This document shows positions 35,471-43,724 of a DNA stretch of 64,000 bases, piece after piece (the stretch's first letter is position 1; the number at the start of each line of letters is the position of its first letter). The stretch spans positions 271,154 through 335,153 of the forward strand of contig NZ_JOAG01000009.1 in the NCBI RefSeq assembly GCF_000725485.1, written 5' to 3'. The stretch comes from Nonomuraea candida. GTDB lineage: Bacteria; Actinomycetota; Actinomycetes; Streptosporangiales; Streptosporangiaceae. The notes under the pieces were generated by a model, which saw only the letters and a list, made by a program, of their open reading frames with translations, did not search any database and had not been told where the DNA came from. A program made the position numbers and the translations under genes.

Positions 35471-35556
35471 GCTCAGGCTGATCCCCGCTCAGGCCGACCC
35501 GCTCAGGCCGACCCGCTCAGGCCGACCCGCTCAGGCCGACCCGCTCAGGCCGATCC
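35471..35556. repeat. 14-bp tandem repeat between convergent gene ends
   Basis: One 16-bp variant (35471-35486) is followed by four exact gctcaggccgaccc units (35487-35542) and a fifth with one change (35543-35556). The last unit contains the stop codon of the leftward solute-binding gene (tca, 35545-35547); every unit has an equivalent tca. Confidence 0.9.
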
Positions 35557-36903
35557 GGCGCAGGCGTTGCGGTCGGCGGGGCGGCCGTCCAGGGCGTCGC
35601 GGAGCGCGGCGGCGAAGGCCGGGTAGTTGATCGGGGGCGCGTCCGGGCCCTCCAGGACGGCGTCGCGCACGCAGGCGCGGAACACCTCGCTGAACACCGG
35701 GTAGGAGGGGGAGGCGGGCCGGGTCACGGTGTTCTGCAACCCGGCGTGCACCGCTGCGGCCAGCGTGCGCAGGTCCTCGGGGCCGATCGCGCCGCGGGGG
35801 TCCTCCTCGCTCCTCTTCTCGCAGGCCGTGGGGCGGGTGCGGAACTCGTCGTACACGGCCCTGAGCACCGGCGGGTAGCCGCCGCAGGCGAACAGCCTGC
35901 TCTGGTGCTCCTTCCCGGTCAGGAAGCGGATGAGCTCCATCGCCTCCTCCGCGTGCGGGGAGTCCTTGGCGATGGCCAGGTTGAAGCCGCCCAGGACGCC
36001 GCGCGTGGGGAACCTGCCGACCTCGAAGCGCAGCGCCCCGCCGGCGGTGTGCAGGGCCGGGTCGGCGGCCAGCTCGTGGAAGGAGAACGCCCAGTTGCGC
36101 AGGTAGCCGATGTCGGCTCGGCGGAACTCGCGCATGCTCGTGCGCTCCTGGAGGTTCGCGTGGCCCGGCCGGCGCTCCAGGAGCGCGCGCGTCATCTCGC
36201 TCCACCGCCGCAGCGCTTCCTCCGCCCTGGCCGCGTCGCCCGGCTCGTCCAGCACCACGCGGTCGCCGTCCATGAGCCGGGCGCCGCCGGAGAGCATCGC
36301 CTCCAGCAGGTTGACCGTGCCGCCCTCGTAGTCGTCGAGCTGGGCGGCGTAGCCGTGCCGTCGCGCCAGACTCAGGAACTCGTCGAGGTCACGGGGGTAG
36401 GGCAGGTCCGACTTGTAGTAGAGCACGGGGATGTTGGTGCCGAAGGGGACGGCGTACTGGGTGCCGTCCACCTCGCCGGTGCGCAGGGCCTGCGGGACGA
36501 AGGCCGCGCGCTGCTCCTCGGTGAGCGGCGTCTCCTGGAGGAACCCGTTGCGCGCGAACTCCGGCACCCAGGCCACGTCCATGATCAGGACGTCGTAGGC
36601 GCAGCGGCCGGCCTGGGCCGCGGAGATCATCTCCTTGCGCTCGTCGTCGGTGGTCTCGCCCACCTCGATCAGCGTCACCCGGGGCCGGTGCCGCGCGTTC
36701 CACTCGTCGAACAGCTCCCGCCGGTAGGTGCTGGCGCTGATGTCGTCACCGGCCGCCACCCGCAGGCCCGTCTGCAGGTGCGGCGGGCACGTACGCTCCG
36801 GCCGCGCCGGCCGGCCGGTCGCCGTCAGATAGGCAAGGACGCTCACGGTCGCCAGGAAGGCGACGCCCGCCACCACCCGCTCGGTGAGCGACCGGCCGAT
36901 CAC
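35545..36903 (-). CDS. Membrane-anchored extracellular solute-binding protein
   Basis: 452 residues. One N-terminal hydrophobic segment (residues ~9-27) without a lipobox, so probably a membrane anchor. The rest is a family-1 type solute-binding fold (CAYDVLIMDVAWVPEFARNG; YAVPFGTNIPVLYYKSDLPYP; GGFNLAIAKDSPHAEEAMELIRFL). No permease or ATPase is nearby; instead its start overlaps the stop of a membrane vWA protein (ATGA), so the pair forms a unit. It may act as a sensor or binding subunit rather than in transport; this is inference. Confidence 0.82.
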   Translation of the reverse strand: MIGRSLTERVVAGVAFLATVSVLAYLTATGRPARPERTCPPHLQTGLRVAAGDDISASTYRRELFDEWNARHRPRVTLIEVGETTDDERKEMISAAQAGRCAYDVLIMDVAWVPEFARNGFLQETPLTEEQRAAFVPQALRTGEVDGTQYAVPFGTNIPVLYYKSDLPYPRDLDEFLSLARRHGYAAQLDDYEGGTVNLLEAMLSGGARLMDGDRVVLDEPGDAARAEEALRRWSEMTRALLERRPGHANLQERTSMREFRRADIGYLRNWAFSFHELAADPALHTAGGALRFEVGRFPTRGVLGGFNLAIAKDSPHAEEAMELIRFLTGKEHQSRLFACGGYPPVLRAVYDEFRTRPTACEKRSEEDPRGAIGPEDLRTLAAAVHAGLQNTVTRPASPSYPVFSEVFRACVRDAVLEGPDAPPINYPAFAAALRDALDGRPADRNACAGSA

Positions 36904-38882
36904 CGGGCCCGCCCGCGCATCGCGGAGACCAGGTCACGCAAGGCGTCCTCCAGGTTGTTGTGGGCCACGGCGGCGCAGGTCACCCCGCCCTCGGGCGCGG
37001 GGCCCCGCCCGAGCCCGGGCGGGCAGGCCGCGTCGCCGACCACGAGGATGTGCACGTCCAGGACGGTCCGCGCGTCCCTCGCCGCCCGCTCGATGGCCCG
37101 CGCCACCTGGTCGTCCTTCTCGTCCGACCGGAACGGGCCGCCGTCGGTGATCACGACGACGGGTCTGCCCGGCGCGTCGAGCCGGCCGCCCAGCTCGCGC
37201 AGCACCTGGGAGATCGGCGCGTCCCTCGCGCGCGCCGGGCCGGGCACGAGCCGGGTCAGCAGCCGGTCCCAGTCGCGCCGGTGGTAGACGGCGGAGTCGA
37301 ACCTGACCACCCGCCCGCCGTCCGCGGGCCGGTGGAACAGGCTCACCGACAGCCTGTCGTCGAGGCCCAGCGCGGGGCGCACGGCGGCGAACGCGTCCCG
37401 GATCCTGGCCAGCAGCGAGGAGGGCGACTCCGCCATCGAGCCCGAGCCGTCCAGCGCCACCTGGACGCTCATGGACGGCAGCTTGGCGCTGATCCGCTCG
37501 CGGACGGCGCCGAGGTCGTGATTCATCGGCGTCCCGGCGGGGCCCGGGCGCGCGTCGAGGGGACGCCTGTCCCTCAGCCAGCCGGCCAGCTCGCGCACCG
37601 CCTCCTGGCGCACGCGGTCGTCGCCGGGCCAGGTCAGCCCGTAGATGGGGTGCGTCAGGAGCGCTCCACCCTCGGGTTTCACGTCCCTGAGCGCGTCGGA
37701 GTTGCTCAGTGGCGGGCCCGGGCAGCCGGGCAGGCCCGGCCCGCCGGCGTTGAGGTCGTCGACGGCGCGGGACGGCACGAGGAAGGCGAGGTGCCGCCGC
37801 TCGCCCGCCGGTCCCGTACGGAAGCGGCACAGCGTCTCCACCACGGTGCCGCCGAGCCCGGCGCTGCGCGCCATGTCCTTGCCGCTGTCGGTGTCGACGA
37901 CCTGCGCGGCGGCCACCAGCCCGGCCACCGACAGGCTCGGCTCGGGATAGACCAGGCGCATCCGCAGCCGCTCCCTGGCGGCCGACAGCGCCGCGTCGAG
38001 GCTGCGGCCCTGGCCGCGCCCGGGCAGGAACCGGTCGAAGTCGCCGTAGCGCAGGTTCGCCACCGCGAGCGTCATCCGGTCGGTGCCGGCCTCGCCCAGC
38101 GGGACGGCCGCCACGGGCGAGGCCGGGCCGAGCACCAGGCCGAGCTCCTCCGTCGTGGTGGCCACCCACAGGTCGGGGCGCGGGATGAGCAGCCGCGTGT
38201 ACGGGTCGCCGTGCTGGTTGTACCCGTCGCGCTGCCAGTCGTTCTCGAAGCCGTACGCCAGCTCCTCGACCGACGCCTCGGGATAGACCGAGACGCGGTG
38301 CAGCGCGCACCCGTGCTCCGACCGGTCACGGACGAATTTCTCGACGTCGGCGCGGAGCGCGGCCACGTTCTCCGGCGCGGTCATGACGGTCAGCTCCTCC
38401 GGCGAGCCGCACGGCACGAACCCCAGCTGCCGGTACGCCCACCCGCCCCCCAGGCCCAGCGCGACCACGCACGCCCCCGCGACGGCGGCCAGGTAGACCG
38501 CCGGCAGCAGCCGGAACACGGAGGCGAGGCGCAGCGTCGCCGCCGGCCGGCGCAGGCCGTGCGGGATCCACCCGCAGAGCCATCGCCACACCCGCCCGGC
38601 CCGCTCGGCGACCGCCCGCCGGAGCCTGCGCGGGCTCAGCCGGGACGCGGCCCCCAGGACCAGGAAGGCCACGCCGACGAGCAGCGCCATCCCGACGTAG
38701 TGGCCGCCGGGGAACCGGTCGGTGAAGGTGGCGAAATCGGTCCAGACCCGGGTGACGATCACGCCGACCAGCGTGCTCACCACCGCCTGGACCACGATGG
38801 CACGCGGGTGGTCCTGGCGCGGCGGCGGGCTCTCGTCTCCGCCGTCGTGCGGGTCGTGCTCGCGCGAACGTGATGACGGCAT
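36900..38882 (-). CDS. Multi-pass membrane protein with extracellular solute-binding-like and vWA domains
   Basis: 660 residues. Three hydrophobic segments at about 29-47, 62-80 and 127-152, then an extracytoplasmic region that opens like a binding protein (EELTVMTAPENVAALRADVE; RPDLWVATTTEELGLVLGPA), and a C-terminal von Willebrand A domain from about 470 with a MIDAS DGSGSMAES (about 476-484) and VVVITDGGPF. vWA domains bind partners through a metal ion. Co-translated with the solute-binding protein below it. I know no characterised pair of this kind. Confidence 0.82.
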   Translation of the reverse strand: MPSSRSREHDPHDGGDESPPPRQDHPRAIVVQAVVSTLVGVIVTRVWTDFATFTDRFPGGHYVGMALLVGVAFLVLGAASRLSPRRLRRAVAERAGRVWRWLCGWIPHGLRRPAATLRLASVFRLLPAVYLAAVAGACVVALGLGGGWAYRQLGFVPCGSPEELTVMTAPENVAALRADVEKFVRDRSEHGCALHRVSVYPEASVEELAYGFENDWQRDGYNQHGDPYTRLLIPRPDLWVATTTEELGLVLGPASPVAAVPLGEAGTDRMTLAVANLRYGDFDRFLPGRGQGRSLDAALSAARERLRMRLVYPEPSLSVAGLVAAAQVVDTDSGKDMARSAGLGGTVVETLCRFRTGPAGERRHLAFLVPSRAVDDLNAGGPGLPGCPGPPLSNSDALRDVKPEGGALLTHPIYGLTWPGDDRVRQEAVRELAGWLRDRRPLDARPGPAGTPMNHDLGAVRERISAKLPSMSVQVALDGSGSMAESPSSLLARIRDAFAAVRPALGLDDRLSVSLFHRPADGGRVVRFDSAVYHRRDWDRLLTRLVPGPARARDAPISQVLRELGGRLDAPGRPVVVITDGGPFRSDEKDDQVARAIERAARDARTVLDVHILVVGDAACPPGLGRGPAPEGGVTCAAVAHNNLEDALRDLVSAMRGRAR

Positions 38883-39123
38883 GGGGGCTTCCGTGGGACC
38901 GGCGCGGCGTACGGGAACGGGTTGGCGACGTTCGGTGGCGCTTGGGGATACTAACCGCTGGACCTGCCCGCCGTGGCGGCAATGCCTTTTCGCTTCACGC
39001 CGCCGGCGCGCTCGCGTGCGGCCACGCCCCGGCCGCCGCGCCGCCCGCCGTCACGATGCCGCCGTCACGATGCCCGGCAGCAGGTCCGGCTCCGCGCCGC
39101 CGGCCGCCGCACAATAGGGCGAT

Positions 39124-39160
39124 ATTTATTGATAAATGCGCCCAATTTTGCCCGCATTTA
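39124..39160. promoter_or_regulatory. Two nested palindromes, candidate operator of the RiPP cluster
   Basis: atttat-tg-ataaat (39124-39137) is a perfect 6-bp inverted repeat. Overlapping it, taaatgcg (39133-39140) and cgcattta (39153-39160) form a perfect 8-bp inverted repeat with a 12-bp spacer. Both lie just upstream of the promoter at 39167, a good position for an activator or repressor. No regulator gene is in the cluster. Confidence 0.5.
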
Positions 39161-39166
39161 ATTCAA

Positions 39167-39196
39167 TTGACGCTCGTTCCGGGCCCTTGATAAATT
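39167..39196 (+). promoter_or_regulatory. Sigma-70-like promoter of the precursor gene
   Basis: TTGACG (39167-39172), an 18-bp gap and TAAATT (39191-39196) would start transcription about 34 nt before the precursor ATG at 39237, leaving room for the strong ggaaagga ribosome-binding site (39223-39230). Confidence 0.5.
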
Positions 39197-39236
39197 CGCG
39201 AATGGTCGTGCAAGACGATCGCGGAAAGGATGCAGA

Positions 39237-39365
39237 ATGCCCGAGCGGATCGCGTTCCCCGCCGACGAGGACCTCGCTTTCGAGGCCAGGACCGACGGCT
39301 ACGCCCAGACGGAGAAGTCCCTCGACTCCTACAGCCCCAACTGGAAGAGCATCGAGCTGCCGTAG
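39237..39365 (+). CDS. Putative RiPP precursor peptide (42 aa)
   Basis: Translates to MPERIAFPADEDLAFEAR, then TDGYAQTEKSLDSYSPNWKS and ends IELP. A near-ideal ribosome-binding site (ggaaagga) lies six bases before the ATG, an AT-rich promoter precedes it, and a SagB-type dehydrogenase follows 64 bp later. The N-terminal ~26 residues are acidic, like RiPP leaders; the C-terminal part has Ser, Thr and Tyr but no Cys, so any azoles would be oxazoles, and Trp/Tyr/Lys offer other modification sites. No homologue recalled. Precursor role is inferred from context. Confidence 0.72.
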   Translation: MPERIAFPADEDLAFEARTDGYAQTEKSLDSYSPNWKSIELP

Positions 39366-39429
39366 CCGGAAAACCCGCCGGGGCGGCAGCCGAGCCCCCG
39401 TCGCCCCGGCCCCTCGACAGAGAAAAGCG

Positions 39430-40512
39430 ATGCATCGGACCTCCATCTGCGGCGTCCTTTACGTGGACGACGGACATCTCGTCTGGGACGATTATCTCAA
39501 CCATCGGCAAGTCGCTCTGGCGAGCGGCACGGAAACATTTCTGGCGGCCTTCAGACGCCCGCGGGAAATAGCGCGGGTGCTCGCCGGGCACGACGACCCC
39601 CACAGCCGCGAGCACGCCGAACGCGTCATCCGGGCGCTCGTCGGCGCCGAGATCCTCGTCGAGCTGGGCTCGCCCCGCGACCTCCGGGAGCAGCACATGA
39701 GCGCGGCGTGGGCCCCCTGGTCGCCCCTCGCCAGGGCGTTCCACTACTCGACCCGGTTCCTCGACTCCAACCTGTTCCTGTCCGAGGCCGAGCAGGACGA
39801 GCAGCTCCGGCGCAAGCTGGCGGCCGACCCGCCGCCGCCGGCGTTCAAGAAACACCCGGACGCGCTCGACAGCGTCCCGTTCGCGGCCGACGCCTCCTGC
39901 GCCGGCACGCTCGTCGAACGCGATCTCCTGACGCTGCTCTACAACCGGCGCAGCGTGCGGTCATTCTCCGGCGACGACATACCGGGGGAGAAGCTGGCGG
40001 CGCTGCTGGCGATCACGGCCGCGCCGATCAGGAGCAGCGACGTCAGCCGGACGACGCTCAAGACGAGCCCGTCCGGTGGCGGCAGGCATCCGACCGAGCT
40101 CTACGTCTACGCGCGCAGAGTGGCCGGCGTCCCCGAGGGGCTCCACCACTACGACGCCCGGCACCAGGTGCTCGACCGCCTCACCCCGCCGCTCGCCGAC
40201 GACCTGCTGGTGCACGTGTGCGGCGACCAGACCTGGACCCGCGACGCGTCCGCGTACCTCTTCTTCACCAGCGTGTTCGCCCGCAACAAGTGGAAGTACA
40301 AGGTCTCCCGCTCCTACCGCATCCTGCACTACGACGTCGGGCACCTGAGCCAGACGGTCTATCTCCTGACGGCGGCGATGGGGCTTTCCTGCACGTTCAC
40401 CGCGGCGCTGCGCGACGAGACCCTCTCCCGGCTGCTGGAGCTCGACGACGCCACGGAGCTGGTCATGGGGTGCGCGGTGATAGGCGCCGGGCCGGCCCCG
40501 GGCCGCGCATGA
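39430..40512 (+). CDS. SagB/ThcOx-type FMN dehydrogenase (RiPP maturation)
   Basis: 360 residues from ATG 39430 (MHRTSICGVLYV). The first ~150 residues are a helical/winged N-terminal region (TETFLAAFRRPREIARVLAG) of the kind that precedes the oxidase in SagB-type proteins and may bind the leader. The nitroreductase-fold FMN domain follows (LLYNRRSVRSFSGDDI; KTSPSGGGRHPTELYVYARR; YRILHYDVGHLSQTVYLL). SagB enzymes oxidise azolines to azoles. Stop overlaps the YcaO start (ATGA), placing it in the same operon as a YcaO gene. Confidence 0.87.
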   Translation: MHRTSICGVLYVDDGHLVWDDYLNHRQVALASGTETFLAAFRRPREIARVLAGHDDPHSREHAERVIRALVGAEILVELGSPRDLREQHMSAAWAPWSPLARAFHYSTRFLDSNLFLSEAEQDEQLRRKLAADPPPPAFKKHPDALDSVPFAADASCAGTLVERDLLTLLYNRRSVRSFSGDDIPGEKLAALLAITAAPIRSSDVSRTTLKTSPSGGGRHPTELYVYARRVAGVPEGLHHYDARHQVLDRLTPPLADDLLVHVCGDQTWTRDASAYLFFTSVFARNKWKYKVSRSYRILHYDVGHLSQTVYLLTAAMGLSCTFTAALRDETLSRLLELDDATELVMGCAVIGAGPAPGRA

Positions 40513-41418
40513 GCCGCGGGCCGGGCAAGGCGGTGCGGGCCGGCACCCACCGCGCCGTCCCGCCCGAGGAGACGCTGAGCCGGGTCGCCCCGCACCTGCC
40601 GCGCGTCGGCATCACCCGGATCGCCGACATCACCGGCCTCGACCACATCGGCATACCGGTGTGGCAGGCGTGCCGGCCCCTGTCCACCACTCTGTCCGTG
40701 TCGCAGGGCAAGGGCCTGACCGACGCGCTGGCGCAGGCGTCGGCGGTGATGGAGTCGATCGAGCTCTGGCACGCGGAGACCGCCCGGGCGAGCGTGCGAA
40801 GGGACACCCCGGAAGGTCTCGGGCCCGAGCTCTCCTACGACCCGGCGCGCCTTCCGCTCGCCTACGGCAGCCTGCTGACCCCGCGCACGCGCCTCGACTG
40901 GGTCCGCGCGCAGCCCGTCCTGCCCGGTGCCCGCGACGGCGACCGGCCCCGCTGGCTGCCGCACGAGCTCGTCCGCCTCGACGGCACCGTACGCGACCGC
41001 TGGGCGATCCCCCTCTTCCGGCCCTCGACGAACGGGCTGGCCGCCCCCCGCCCTGCTCAGGAAGGCGGTGACCAGGGCGTTCCGGCTGCTGCCCGACGTC
41101 ACCCCGGACGCCGAGGCCGGCCGCCGGCTGCGCCGCGCCGGGCTCGACGCCCGGGCGCTCGACGTGCACCGCCTCGCCACCGCGATGAACCGCGACGCCG
41201 AGTCCCGCCGCCCCGGCTTCTCCGTGGAGGGCATCCCCGACGAACGCTTGGCGCAACTGGCGGGCGACCTCTACGGTGTCGGCCCGGACGAGCTGGAGAT
41301 CGCCGCCAGAATGCGCGGCATCTCCGGCGCCGACGCCCTGATCAGCGCGCTGCGGCCCTATTACCTGCTCGCGAAATACAACCCGGAAACCGTGGCGATC
41401 CCGCTGGACGTTTCCTGA
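40509..41418 (+). pseudogene. YcaO-domain protein, truncated and frameshifted
   Basis: The first ~178 residues are good YcaO: TRIADITGLDHIGIPVWQAC, SVSQGKGLTDALAQASAVME, an ELWHAE motif, and the nucleotide loop as FRPSTNGLA. Then at a C-rich run near 41040-41055 the frame becomes noise while the next frame opens and runs to 41418 (LLRKAVTRAFRLLPDV ... KYNPETVAIPLDVS). That tail does not look like the YcaO ATP-binding core: the GN..E..E..ERD segment and the ~200-residue second half are absent. So there appears to be a deletion plus a frame change, or two unrelated pieces. YcaO enzymes make azolines or thioamides in RiPPs; this copy looks inactive. Confidence 0.65.
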
Positions 41419-41467
41419 TGACCCGGAGGCATCCCTGATCTCGGCATACGCGCGCGCCTGGCGTGTT

Positions 41468-42658
41468 GTGCGCGGCTCCCGCGCGATGACGCTGCTGGCC
41501 CTCATCACCGGGGTGAACGCCGTCGGAAACGGCCTCTACGCCACGATCAGCGCCCTCTACTTCACCACCGTGCTCGGCCATTCGCTGACCCTGGTCTCCG
41601 CGGTGCTCTTCACGGCGATGCTCCTGGCCATGGCGGCCGACCTGGTCGGCGGCCGGCTGGCCGACACCAGGGGACCCCGCCGGGTGTTCCGGGCCGGTCT
41701 CGTCGTGTCCCTGGCAGGCATGGCGGCGATGCTCGCCGCGGGCGAGACCGCCGTCTTCGTCGCCGCGGGGCTGCTCGCCGGCCTCGGCCAGGGGCTGTGC
41801 ATGTCGTCGAACGTGGCGCTCATCCGCCGCGCCGCCGGCGCCGACGCCGTGCTGGCGCGCGCCACGCTGCGCACCTTCCTGACCGCCGGCCTCGCGCTGG
41901 GCGGCCTCGCCGGCGCGGGCGTGCTCGCGGTGGGGGCGCCGGAGGGCTACCTGGTCGCCGTCGCGGTCAACCTCGTCACCTTCCTGTGGTGCGCGCTGCT
42001 GGCCGGGAGACTCGAGGTGCCCGGCAGCCCCGCGACCGGCCCCGGGCGGCCGGCCGGGCTGTTCCACGTCTATCGCGATCGCCGGTTCATGACGTTCGCG
42101 GGCATCTCGGCGCTCATCTCGGTGCACAACCACGTCCTGCCCTTCGCCGTGCCGCTCTGGCTGGCGCTCACCCATCCGCGGCTGACCTGGCTGGCGGGCA
42201 TCGCCCTGGTCGTCAACACCGTGCTGGGCGTGGTGCTGCAGCTCCACGCGAACGCCCGGGTGAGCTCCGGGCGCGGCGCCGTCCTCGCCTTCCTCCTGGG
42301 CGGGGTGACCATCGGGGCGTCCTACCTCGTCTTCGCCTGGACGGCGCGGGCCTCCCTCGTCACCGCGGCCGTGCTCGTGCTGGGGTTCGCCGTCGTCTAC
42401 TCGCTCGGCGAGGTCACGCTGGCGGCCGGGGCGATGGACCTGCAGTTCAGGGTGGTGCCGGGCGAGCTGCAGGGCCAGTACAGCGCGGCCTTCGGCACCC
42501 TGCACGGTCTCGCGTCGGCCGCCGCCCCGGCGGTGCTCGGCCTGGTCGTCTCGTCCGGCGGCGCGCTCGGCTGGCTGGCCCTCGCGGCGGCGACGGGGCT
42601 GCTGGCGTCGCTGGTGCTCGTCGTGGGGCGGAGGTTCGAGTTCCGGCCCGTCGGCTGA
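41468..42658 (+). CDS. MFS transporter, probable RiPP exporter
   Basis: About 396 residues, 11-12 hydrophobic helices, with the MFS loop motif DLVGGRLADTRGPRRVFRAG between helices 2 and 3. The GTG at 41468 has no ribosome-binding site; ggagg at 41425-41429 instead points to an in-frame CTG at 41435 (LISAYARAW), so the true N-terminus may be 11 residues longer. Follows the YcaO remnant on the same strand, so it most likely exports or gives immunity to the peptide product. Substrate inferred from context. Confidence 0.85.
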   Translation: MRGSRAMTLLALITGVNAVGNGLYATISALYFTTVLGHSLTLVSAVLFTAMLLAMAADLVGGRLADTRGPRRVFRAGLVVSLAGMAAMLAAGETAVFVAAGLLAGLGQGLCMSSNVALIRRAAGADAVLARATLRTFLTAGLALGGLAGAGVLAVGAPEGYLVAVAVNLVTFLWCALLAGRLEVPGSPATGPGRPAGLFHVYRDRRFMTFAGISALISVHNHVLPFAVPLWLALTHPRLTWLAGIALVVNTVLGVVLQLHANARVSSGRGAVLAFLLGGVTIGASYLVFAWTARASLVTAAVLVLGFAVVYSLGEVTLAAGAMDLQFRVVPGELQGQYSAAFGTLHGLASAAAPAVLGLVVSSGGALGWLALAAATGLLASLVLVVGRRFEFRPVG

Positions 42659-42851
42659 TCACCTGGCGGCCCGGCGCGCGGCGGCTCCGTGAACGTTTCA
42701 GGCCGCGATCCGTCCGGCGCCTCCTCCGGCGGGCGCGCCGCCGGGTGAAGACCGGAGCTCATCCGTCCGGGACGGGCGACGTACGGACGGGCGGCCGCCG
42801 GGGCGTGGGCCCGGGGGTGGCCGCGTCCTCGTGAACGGGCTCTCCCGGACG

Positions 42852-42863
42852 TACCGTGTGGGA
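42852..42863 (+). promoter_or_regulatory. Leaderless -10 element of the MOSC gene
   Basis: TACCGT (42852-42857) ends six bases before the ATG at 42864; there is no ribosome-binding site. This supports the start chosen for the MOSC protein. Confidence 0.4.
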
Positions 42864-43685
42864 ATGGAGTTAGCGGAGATCCGGAAATATCCGCTTAAGT
42901 CGGTGGCGGGGCGAATGGTGGACTCGTCGGTCGTGGAGCCCTGGGGGCTGGCGGAGGACCGGCGCTGGGCCGTCGTGGACGAGCAGGGGGACATCCACTG
43001 GCTCGGCGAGAACCCCCGGCTGCTCTCCGTCGTCGCCCGCGTCACGGACGAGGACGGGCTGCTGCTCGACGCGCCCGGCCTGCCCCGGCTGAAGGTCCCG
43101 CCGGCCACCGGAGAGCGGGTTCCGGTGGGGTTCGCCGAAGTGGACAGCGTGGTGCTCGCCGACCCCACCGCGCACGCCTGGTTCACCCGGCTGCTCGGCA
43201 AACCGGCCCGCCTGGTCTGGCTCGACGACCCCCGCCGCTGCGCCGTCCCGGCCTCCCACGGCGGCCTGCCCGGCGACGTCGTCAGCCTCGCGGGCGACGC
43301 CCCCGTCCTGCTCACCTCCCGCTCCTCACTGCGCCGCCTGGACGAGTGGATCCGCGAGGAGGCCCGGGAACGCCAGGATGACCCGCCCGCGCCGCTGGAC
43401 ATGGCCAGGTTCCGCCCCAACCTCGTGATCGACGGCGCGCCCCCGTACGCCGAGGACGACTGGCGCGAGATCCGCATCGGCGCGCTCGCCTTCCGCGTCT
43501 CGGAGCGCTGTGACCGCTGCGCCGCCACCACCTACGACCCGGTCACCTTGGCGCAGGGCAAGGAGCCGCTGCGCACGCTCGCCCGCCATCGCCGCTGGGA
43601 CGGCAAGACCTGGTTCGGCATCCGCCTGGTCCCCTGGGACCGGGGCGAGCTGCGTATCGGCGACCCGGTCACCGTCCTGTCCTGA
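42864..43685 (+). CDS. MOSC-domain protein (YcbX/mARC-like)
   Basis: 273 residues from ATG 42864. N-terminal MOSC beta-barrel (MELAEIRKYPLKSVAGRMV; WGLAEDRRWAVVDEQGD) then the MOSC domain with the conserved cysteine region SERCDRCAATTYDP (about 222) and a C-terminal GDPVTVL. YcbX and mARC proteins bind molybdenum cofactor and reduce N-hydroxylated compounds; the [2Fe-2S] domain of E. coli YcbX is absent here, so an external electron donor would be needed. Monocistronic. Confidence 0.87.
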   Translation: MELAEIRKYPLKSVAGRMVDSSVVEPWGLAEDRRWAVVDEQGDIHWLGENPRLLSVVARVTDEDGLLLDAPGLPRLKVPPATGERVPVGFAEVDSVVLADPTAHAWFTRLLGKPARLVWLDDPRRCAVPASHGGLPGDVVSLAGDAPVLLTSRSSLRRLDEWIREEARERQDDPPAPLDMARFRPNLVIDGAPPYAEDDWREIRIGALAFRVSERCDRCAATTYDPVTLAQGKEPLRTLARHRRWDGKTWFGIRLVPWDRGELRIGDPVTVLS

Positions 43686-43724
43686 GCCGGCTGCCCGGCG
43701 GCCGGACGTGGAGAGCCGGGACGG

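Larger units (their letters stand above)
38883..39236. promoter_or_regulatory. 354-bp divergent intergenic region with an AT-rich half
   Basis: The left two thirds is GC-rich and holds a minus-strand -10 candidate TAGTAT (38953-38948) for the vWA operon. The right part (39111-39205) is sharply AT-rich and carries the palindromes and promoter of the RiPP cluster, listed separately. No other ORF is supported. Confidence 0.5.

Noticed and set aside
35487..35556. Possible CRISPR array from evenly spaced repeats
   Set aside because: Units are 14 bp, directly abutting, with no spacers; it is a tandem minisatellite.
39230..39571. Alternative 113-codon ORF starting 7 bp before the precursor ATG
   Set aside because: Arg/Pro-rich, overlaps the SagB start in another frame, and the ribosome-binding site would be too close to its ATG; the 42-codon frame has correct spacing and plausible composition.
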